5,555 nucleotides of DNA from the NCBI GenBank assembly GCA_030446945.1, contig JAUJMI010000266.1:1-5555 (forward strand). The letters are read 5' to 3'. Under the pieces are notes generated by a model, which was not told where the DNA came from, searched no databases, and worked only from the letters and a program-made list of their open reading frames with translations. A program made the translations under genes and the position numbers. Source of the DNA: Longimicrobium sp. (GTDB taxonomy: Bacteria > Gemmatimonadota > Gemmatimonadetes > Longimicrobiales > Longimicrobiaceae). This document shows, one piece after another, positions 1 through 5,555 of the stretch (the stretch's first letter is position 1; every line of letters starts with the position of its first letter).

Positions 1-1
1 C

Positions 2-52
2 GCCGGGACGCGCTACGCGGGGGTGGCGTGGGACGTGGTGGAGGTGCGGTAG
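2..52 (+). CDS. C-terminal end of an unidentified protein (5' partial)
   Basis: An open frame enters from the left edge and ends at a TAG stop at 50-52, giving the last 16 residues, AGTRYAGVAWDVVEVR. Almost every codon ends in G or C, as in the confirmed genes of this window, and hairpins that could end transcription follow within 70 bp. The fragment is too short to assign to a family, so no function is proposed. It could also be a chance open stretch. Confidence 0.5.
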   Translation, partial: AGTRYAGVAWDVVEVR

Positions 53-67
53 GGCCCCTCTCCCCCA

Positions 68-120
68 GCGTCGCTCCGCGACGCATCCCCATCCCCCCAA
101 AACTGCCTCGGGGAGGGGGA
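68..120 (+). terminator. Two adjacent hairpins after the first gene end
   Basis: The first hairpin is a perfect 7-bp stem, GCGTCGC (68-74) with GCGACGC (78-84), around a 3-nt loop. The second pairs the pyrimidine run at 86-96 with the purine run at 110-120 (GGGGAGGGGGA), 10 of 11 pairs, with a 13-nt loop. They lie 16 to 68 nt after the stop at 52 and before the acs promoter region, so they could end the upstream transcript. No run of T follows the second stem, so this is not a canonical intrinsic terminator. The C-rich and G-rich tracts could also be an intergenic repeat of this genome. Confidence 0.35.
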
Positions 121-193
121 ACTCGCGTTGTGCACGTCGGGATGGTTAAAGGGTGCACCAACGCCGGGGCCGCTCTTGCGGGGGCGGCGCGCG

Positions 194-210
194 CTGGCAT
201 AGCATGCGCA
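194..210 (+). promoter_or_regulatory. Candidate acs promoter, sigma-54-like (-24/-12)
   Basis: The sequence CTGGCATAGCATGCGCA has the sigma-54 arrangement: GG at 196-197, ten bases, then GC at 208-209. The -24 half (TGGCA) is perfect. The -12 half reads GCGCA instead of TTGCA, which is weak. Transcription would start near 221, leaving a leader of about 40 nt before the acs ATG. A competing reading is a sigma-70-type promoter with TTGCGG at 176-181, an 18-bp spacer and TAGCAT at 200-205. Sequence alone does not decide between them, and either could be a chance match. Confidence 0.3.
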
Positions 211-250
211 GAGACGAATCCGCCCAGCGATCCACGCCCATTCATCCGCC

Positions 251-255
251 GGAGA
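251..255 (+). promoter_or_regulatory. Ribosome binding site of acs
   Basis: GGAGA lies five bases before the ATG at 261. It selects this start over the in-frame ATG at 153, which has no comparable site. Confidence 0.75.
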
Positions 256-260
256 CCCGC

Positions 261-2270
<2,010 letters not shown>

Positions 2271-2297
2271 TCCCTCGGCTACTCCCCGACTATGACG

Positions 2298-2340
2298 CGA
2301 ATGGCCCCGCTCCCGAAACAGGAAGCGGGGCCATTCGTTT
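2298..2340 (+). terminator. Terminator of acs
   Basis: A perfect 14-bp stem pairs CGAATGGCCCCGCT (2298-2311) with its reverse complement at 2324-2337, around a 12-nt loop, followed by TTT at 2338-2340. It begins 27 nt after the acs stop. The stem is very strong and the T tract short, which is a common compromise in high-GC genomes. The stem would form on either strand, but only the + side has a gene ending into it. Confidence 0.85.
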
Positions 2341-2433
2341 CTGGCTCCGGGCTGTGCTCGACGTGACCCCTGCCAGGCGAGCGTGCACCACGCCGTAAGC
2401 GCCGCCGCGTTTCGGCAGGGTGAGAAAAGCGGA

Positions 2434-2469
2434 TCGCCTGTCCATCCAACCTTCAACGAAGACAGGCGA
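2434..2469. repeat. 9-bp inverted repeat upstream of the secreted-protein gene
   Basis: TCGCCTGTC (2434-2442) is the exact reverse complement of GACAGGCGA (2461-2469), with an 18-nt spacer. It lies 84-119 bp before the ATG at 2553. It could be an operator dyad or a leader hairpin. No clear -35/-10 pair is visible nearby, so its role is open. A second, weaker pair, CCCTGCC (2368-2374) and GGCAGGG (2414-2420), lies upstream. Confidence 0.35.
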
Positions 2470-2552
2470 AGTCCCGCAACGATCCCGCTCCGCGCATGGC
2501 AGCTCCCGCACGGCGCATGGGTCCATCGCACCACCCCTACCCTCCTCTACAC

Positions 2553-3986
2553 ATGTTCTCATTCCGCTGCTCAGGCACCGCGTTCGCGGCAACGCTCCTC
2601 GGCATCGCCTCCACTGGGTGCGCCCTGAATTCCAGGAGTCCGACCGAGGTGATGGTCTACCACGGCAAGGGTGACTCCCGGGCAGTGACGTACGAGATCG
2701 GCACCGGTCGTCGGACGCTGACGAGCCAGCGGGAGATCGAACTTGAGCTGCCGGAGGGGGCGCGCATCTGCCTGGACGTGATGAACGCCCATACGCCGTT
2801 CTTCAGCTACGACCTCCGGACCGCCATCGACTCCACCGAGCCCAAGCCGCCCGAGTTCGGGAACGTGCTGACGCTCCTCAACGCGGCCGTTCCGGTGGCG
2901 CAGTCGGGCGCTGGCGCAGCAGGGGCGGCCGCACCCCAGGGCCGCGCTAACCCAATGACTAAGTCCCTCCACACTGCGACGGAGAGGAACCTGCAGGGTC
3001 TGGGCGCTGGTGTTCCGAACATCGATAGTATTTACGCCATTTACAGGGACAGGTTGGACAGCCTTGAGACGGACGTGCGCCGGGCCCGTGAAGCGGTGCT
3101 GCGTTCCGCCCAACCCGAAGAGCTCCGGCCCGTCGAGGTACGCGTAGTGACGGATCAGCCGAGCGGAATCGGGCATGCGCAGCAGGTGATGGCACAGCTG
3201 AAAGACGAGCCTGGGCGCTTCAACGATCCAAAGCTGGGTGAAACCATAGCGGCCTGGCAGCGGGACGCGTTCCGCGCCGCCGGCGACGGCGCGAGGAGTC
3301 TCGATTCGGCCGTGATCAACAGCATGCATGCACGTTCCGTCACGCTCGCGGCGGCGCGCAACGCTCTGCTCGAGACCTACTCCCGGGCCAGTGCCCACTG
3401 GCGCGACTGCCGGGCTCTCCGCCGTGGGAAGACGACGCTCTCGCTCGGCGTTCGTCCGCGGGACACCGCACAGGCGCTGCAGCGGGACACCGGGAGCATC
3501 TTCACCGTAGTGGCGAAATCCGATTACCCGCACCCCGTGGTGGAACTTGTGCCGCTGGCATTCGTCGCTTTCCCCAGAAACGTCACCGGGTTCGGAATAG
3601 AGAATGACCTCGTGGTCGAGAACGTGAAGTACGCCGAAGACGCGTCGGTGCGGCTCGGCACGATGCTGACCACGACCCCGCTGCGGTTCGGCCCGACGAG
3701 CGAGTGGGCGTTCGGCCCGGGAATCGGAACGGGGATCATCGGCGACGACAAGCCCGCGCTCTCCGATTTCTTCCTGGGTGGCCTCGTCAGCTGGCGCGAC
3801 TGGATTCGTCTGGGCGCGGGGTACGGCTTCTCCCAGGCGCCGGTGCGGCTCAAGGAGGGCGCGCGGGTAGGCGAACGCCTGCCGCTGACCGAGGGACGTG
3901 AGAGCCTCAACGACTTCATCGAGCAGAAGCGGGTGGGTACCTGGTTCCTTTCGTTCACCCTGGCCGGGTTGAAGCTGAACCCATAG
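2553..3986 (+). CDS. Unrecognised exported protein, possible lipoprotein
   Basis: I do not recognise the family. The 477-aa product starts with an export signal: a short basic n-region (R5), a hydrophobic stretch (about 8-19), then STGC (20-23). That fits a degenerate lipobox with C23 as the lipidated cysteine, though serine at -3 is unusual and ordinary signal peptidase I cleavage is possible. Residues about 30-95 look beta-rich and domain-like. About 155-285 look helical, including a charged heptad-like stretch near 157-190. From about 294 to 477 the chain is rich in alternating hydrophobic, glycine and aromatic residues (for example LRFGPTSEWAFGPGIG and the end GTWFLSFTLAGLKL), which could be a partial outer-membrane barrel or periplasmic beta domain. 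C73 and C286 could form a disulfide. The ATG at 2553 was chosen because the signal peptide begins there; an in-frame ATG at 2496 would add 19 residues ahead of it. Neither start has a Shine-Dalgarno sequence. Codon use is somewhat less GC-extreme than in acs and xth. The gene stands alone, with hairpins on both sides. Confidence 0.75.
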   Translation: MFSFRCSGTAFAATLLGIASTGCALNSRSPTEVMVYHGKGDSRAVTYEIGTGRRTLTSQREIELELPEGARICLDVMNAHTPFFSYDLRTAIDSTEPKPPEFGNVLTLLNAAVPVAQSGAGAAGAAAPQGRANPMTKSLHTATERNLQGLGAGVPNIDSIYAIYRDRLDSLETDVRRAREAVLRSAQPEELRPVEVRVVTDQPSGIGHAQQVMAQLKDEPGRFNDPKLGETIAAWQRDAFRAAGDGARSLDSAVINSMHARSVTLAAARNALLETYSRASAHWRDCRALRRGKTTLSLGVRPRDTAQALQRDTGSIFTVVAKSDYPHPVVELVPLAFVAFPRNVTGFGIENDLVVENVKYAEDASVRLGTMLTTTPLRFGPTSEWAFGPGIGTGIIGDDKPALSDFFLGGLVSWRDWIRLGAGYGFSQAPVRLKEGARVGERLPLTEGRESLNDFIEQKRVGTWFLSFTLAGLKLNP

Positions 3987-4085
3987 GGGAGTGCAGGCGC
4001 ACGGGCACGGCACCGACCTCCCACCCTCCCCGGCGCTGCCCGCGGCGAACGGGTAATAGGAGCTTGGCGCGAGACGGAGATCTGC

Positions 4086-4114
4086 GGGGCGGAGACCAGC
4101 TTGGTCGCCGCCCC
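4086..4114 (+). terminator. Strong hairpin between the secreted-protein gene and xth
   Basis: GGGGCGGAGACCA (4086-4098) pairs with TGGTCGCCGCCCC (4102-4114) around a 3-nt loop; 12 of 13 pairs form, with one A-G mismatch (4093/4107). CATTTC follows, a poor T tract. It lies 100 nt after the stop at 3986 and 91 nt before the xth ATG. It may terminate the upstream transcript, or it may form in the xth leader. Confidence 0.5.
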
Positions 4115-4204
4115 CATTTCGGCGCGCGCTCTGTGTATCGGGGCACGGCACGTTCCCCGCGTCCTCTTCTCGGGCTTCTACACGTCCCCAAGAAACCAGC
4201 CCCG

Positions 4205-4981
4205 ATGAAGATCGCGACGTACAACGTCAACGGCATCAACGCCCGCCTCCCGATCCTGCTCCGCTGGCTGGACGAGGCGAAGCCGGACGTGGCGTGCCTC
4301 CAGGAGCTGAAGGCGCCGCAGGAGAAGATCCCGGAGGCGGCGGTCCGGGCCGCGGGCTACGGCGCCGCGTGGCACGGCCAAAAGGGGTGGAACGGGGTGG
4401 CGATCCTCGTCCGCGGCGGCGAGCCGGAGGACGTGCGCCGCGACCTCTCCGGGGAGCCGGACGACGCGCAGAGCCGGTACATCGAGGCGACCGTCCGCGG
4501 CATCCGGGTCGGGTGCCTGTACCTGCCGAACGGGAACCCGCTCCCCGGACCGAAGTTCGACTACAAGCTGCGCTGGCTGGACCGGCTGGCGACGCGCGCC
4601 GCCGAGCTCCTCGACGAGGGCGGCGCGGTCGTGCTCGCCGGCGATTACAACGTGATCCCGACGGACCTGGACGTCTACAACCCCGCCCGCTGGGTGAACG
4701 ACGCGCTCTTCCAGCCGGAGGTGCGGGAGGCGTTCCGGCGCCTCGTCGATTCGGGGTGGGCGGACGCCGTCCGCTCCCTGCACCCTACCGAGCGCATCTA
4801 CACGTTCTATGATTACTTCCGCAACGCCTTCGGCCGGAACGCGGGGCTGCGCATCGACCACCTCCTGCTGAGCCCCGCGCTCGCCCCGCGCCTGAGCGCG
4901 GTGGGCGTCGACCGGGACGTCCGCGGCTGGGAGAAGTCCAGCGACCACGTGCCGACGTGGATCGAGATCGCGGACGCTTGA
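4205..4981 (+). CDS. xth: Exodeoxyribonuclease III (AP endonuclease)
   Basis: This Mg2+-dependent nuclease of the endonuclease/exonuclease/phosphatase superfamily cuts DNA 5' to abasic sites and removes 3' blocking groups in base excision repair. Members of the ExoIII family also have 3'-5' exonuclease activity on duplex DNA. The 258-aa length fits the family (268 aa in E. coli). All active-site residues are present: N7 in MKIATYNVNG, metal ligand E34 in CLQELK, Y106, D147 and N149 in AGDYN, D218 in RIDHLLLS, and the terminal pair D247-H248 in SSDHVP. In E. coli these are N7, E34, Y109, D151, N153, D229 and D258-H259. The start at 4205 matches the family N-terminus exactly. An in-frame upstream extension from 4064 encodes arginine-rich sequence with no homology to the family and is rejected. 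No clear Shine-Dalgarno precedes the ATG, so the start rests on homology. The neighbours give no operon context. I am sure of the family; xthA-like versus ExoA-like subgroup cannot be separated by eye. Confidence 0.95.
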   Translation: MKIATYNVNGINARLPILLRWLDEAKPDVACLQELKAPQEKIPEAAVRAAGYGAAWHGQKGWNGVAILVRGGEPEDVRRDLSGEPDDAQSRYIEATVRGIRVGCLYLPNGNPLPGPKFDYKLRWLDRLATRAAELLDEGGAVVLAGDYNVIPTDLDVYNPARWVNDALFQPEVREAFRRLVDSGWADAVRSLHPTERIYTFYDYFRNAFGRNAGLRIDHLLLSPALAPRLSAVGVDRDVRGWEKSSDHVPTWIEIADA

Positions 4982-5031
4982 CCGCCCAGCACATCGCAGG
5001 AACGCGCGTAGGGACGCAGGAGACAACTGCA

Positions 5032-5133
5032 ATGGGAAGGCATCACCGGCGAGACCGCAAGCGACCGAGTAAACACTTCCTGAACGGAGCGCCTCACCTT
5101 ACCTGCCTTGCCCCGATGTCTGGCGCGGTGTGA
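5032..5133 (+). CDS. Possible small protein of 33 aa (uncertain)
   Basis: A short ORF starts at ATG 5032, nine bases after AGGAG (5018-5022), a better ribosome binding site than those of the two preceding genes. The product begins with a strongly basic segment, MGRHHRRDRKRPSKHF, and ends at TGA 5131-5133. Its second half lies inside the left repeat copy. The right copy, read on the - strand, encodes a similar peptide (HFLNEAP against HFLNGAP) but continues without the stop. It may be a real micro-protein, a frameshifted remnant of a longer gene, or chance. No family was recognised. Confidence 0.2.
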   Translation: MGRHHRRDRKRPSKHFLNGAPHLTCLAPMSGAV

Positions 5134-5145
5134 AGGAAACGGGCT
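5074..5145 (+). repeat. Left copy of an inverted ~72-bp repeat
   Basis: This copy pairs with 5270-5342 in two blocks. The outer block, 5074-5098, matches the reverse complement of 5318-5342 at 23 of 25 positions. The inner block, 5122-5145, matches that of 5270-5293 at 22 of 24. The 23 nt between the blocks have diverged from the corresponding 24 nt of the other copy. The core of the inner block is GTGAAGGAAACGGGCT (5130-5145). Two blocks in the same order with almost the same spacing imply a duplicated element rather than a simple hairpin. Confidence 0.85.
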
Positions 5146-5269
5146 CTCCTCGGCGATTCGATCCATCCAGTGTTCCGTCCGCCATGCGTGCGCATCGCCG
5201 CAGGCTGACTGCTCTACTGGATCCCGACGCACTCGTGCCCGAACATGGGAGAGTGCGGGACCGCGGCAC

Positions 5270-5342
5270 AGCCCGTCTCCTTCACTCCGCGCCGCACGAC
5301 GGTGAAGTCGCGGCTGTGGCGAGGCGCTTCGTTCAGGAAGTG
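5270..5342 (-). repeat. Right copy of the inverted ~72-bp repeat
   Basis: Read on the - strand, this copy runs CACTTCCTGAACGAAGCG at its outer end to GTGAAGGAGACGGGCT at its inner end. It is one base longer than the left copy. On this strand it is open as ..HFLNEAPRHSRDF.. to ..RRGVKETGC.., within a 60-codon ORF (5214-5396) whose ATG lies in a hairpin, which argues against that start. It could be one member of a dispersed genomic repeat family, a MITE-like remnant, or a decayed duplicated gene. Confidence 0.85.
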
Positions 5343-5381
5343 GGGCGGTTCTTCGGGTGGGTGTTCCGCGCAAGGGGGAAA

Positions 5382-5412
5382 CGGGGCGGCTCCCACGCTG
5401 GGGTCCGCCCCG
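5382..5412 (-). terminator. Probable terminator of the - strand gene
   Basis: CGGGGCGG (5382-5389) pairs with CCGCCCCG (5405-5412). Five more pairs, one of them a wobble, continue inward after a single mismatch, closing on a 3-nt loop. On the - strand the stem is followed by TTTCCCCC (5374-5381), like the TTT after the acs stem. It lies about 70 nt beyond the stop at 5484-5486, in the right direction to end that transcript. Confidence 0.6.
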
Positions 5413-5431
5413 GTTCGTGCGCCCGAACCGG
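5410..5431. repeat. Second hairpin overlapping the terminator stem
   Basis: CCGGTTCG (5410-5417) pairs perfectly with CGAACCGG (5424-5431) around a 6-nt loop. It shares bases 5410-5412 with the neighbouring stem, so the two cannot both form fully. On the - strand this hairpin is transcribed first. Confidence 0.6.
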
Positions 5432-5483
5432 CGCGCTACGACAGCGCGTCGCGCGTGCCGTCGGGACAGGTCACCTGCGCGCT

Positions 5484-5555
5484 CTAGCGGCGAACGGTCT
5501 CCTCCACCACGTGCTCCTCGGTCACGCGCGTCTTGCGGATGACGAGCTCCTCGCG
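5484..5555 (-). CDS. C-terminal end of a DUF2382 (YsnF/AvaK-type) protein, 5' partial
   Basis: The - strand is open from the right edge to a TAG at 5486-5484, giving the last 23 residues, including ELVIRKTRVTEEHVVEETV. The alternating pattern of E/V-rich strands with a charged 'RK..VTEE..V.E.VR' motif is typical of the DUF2382 domain, found at the C-terminus of YsnF/AvaK-like stress proteins, often after a PRC-barrel domain. The biochemical role of that family is poorly known; association with general stress response is the usual annotation. Codons are GC-rich at third positions, as expected for a real gene here. The start and most of the protein lie outside the window, so the assignment rests on a short stretch. 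Confidence 0.7.
   Translation of the reverse strand, partial: REELVIRKTRVTEEHVVEETVRR

Larger units (their letters stand above)
4982..5483. other. Intergenic region without a convincing gene
   Basis: This 502-bp stretch lies between the converging ends of xth (+) and the DUF2382-type gene (-). It contains a possible 33-codon ORF, an inverted pair of ~72-bp repeats with a 124-bp centre (5146-5269), and two overlapping hairpins near its right end. The centre has minor symmetry of its own: ATCCAGT (5165-5171) against ACTGGAT (5216-5222). No tRNA, rRNA or transposase sequence was recognised. Confidence 0.7.

Noticed and set aside
153..260. N-terminal extension of acs from the ATG at 153
   Set aside because: The 36 extra residues are arginine-rich and unlike any Acs N-terminus, the region carries promoter-like sequence, and the ATG at 261 has GGAGA correctly spaced.
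2652..3986. Internal start of the secreted protein at ATG 2652
   Set aside because: GAGG at 2646-2649 is only two bases from the ATG, too close, and this start would discard a plausible signal peptide.
2571..4151. Long open frame on the - strand opposite the secreted-protein gene
   Set aside because: It lacks any recognisable domain, is rich in R, H, P and Q, and extends through the hairpin at 4086-4114; the + strand frame has a signal peptide and better codon use.
4064..4204. Upstream extension of xth
   Set aside because: The ExoIII family begins at MKIATYNVNG; the extension covers a hairpin and has no family similarity.
4178..5032. Long open frame on the - strand opposite xth
   Set aside because: It is antisense to a gene with all its catalytic residues intact, and its composition is typical of a GC-rich shadow.
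5410..5431. Possible tRNA T-arm (GGTTCG hairpin)
   Set aside because: The loop does not match the TTCRANYC pattern, and no acceptor, D or anticodon arm is found around it.
5073..5555. Open + strand frame without a stop from 5073 to the window end
   Set aside because: It has no good start, runs through two hairpins and lies antisense to the DUF2382-type end; long open frames are common at this GC content.

Overview
This is a high-GC bacterial chromosomal window with three complete genes on the + strand, a gene end at the left edge and a gene end on the - strand at the right edge. The strong G/C bias at third codon positions, the mix of genes with and without Shine-Dalgarno sequences, and a secreted protein with a beta-rich C-terminus suggest a high-GC Gram-negative lineage. 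Gemmatimonadota (Longimicrobium-like) is my best guess, but this is an impression: the window holds no taxonomic marker gene.

Layout: (1) 2-52, the last 16 codons of an unidentified + strand gene. (2) 53-260, a spacer with two hairpins and a possible acs promoter. (3) 261-2270, acs, an AMP-forming acetyl-CoA synthetase of 669 aa with every key residue intact, followed by a clear stem-loop terminator at 2298-2340. (4) 2341-2552, a spacer with one inverted repeat. (5) 2553-3986, an unrecognised protein of 477 aa with a signal peptide. (6) 3987-4204, a spacer with a strong 13-bp hairpin. (7) 4205-4981, xth, an exodeoxyribonuclease III-type AP endonuclease of 258 aa. (8) 4982-5483, about 500 bp without a convincing gene. 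It carries two diverged copies of a ~72-bp sequence in inverted orientation (5074-5145 and 5270-5342), a small ORF with a good ribosome binding site, and two overlapping hairpins next to the - strand gene. (9) 5484-5555, the C-terminal end of a - strand gene that looks like a DUF2382 (YsnF/AvaK-type) stress protein.

The genes do not form an operon. Each is separated by about 200 bp or more, often with a terminator-like hairpin between. Acs activates acetate to acetyl-CoA and Xth repairs abasic sites; I see no functional link between them. I found no defence island, CRISPR array, transposase, phage gene or other novel multi-gene system. The most unusual item is the inverted repeat pair at 5074-5342, followed by the unidentified secreted protein.
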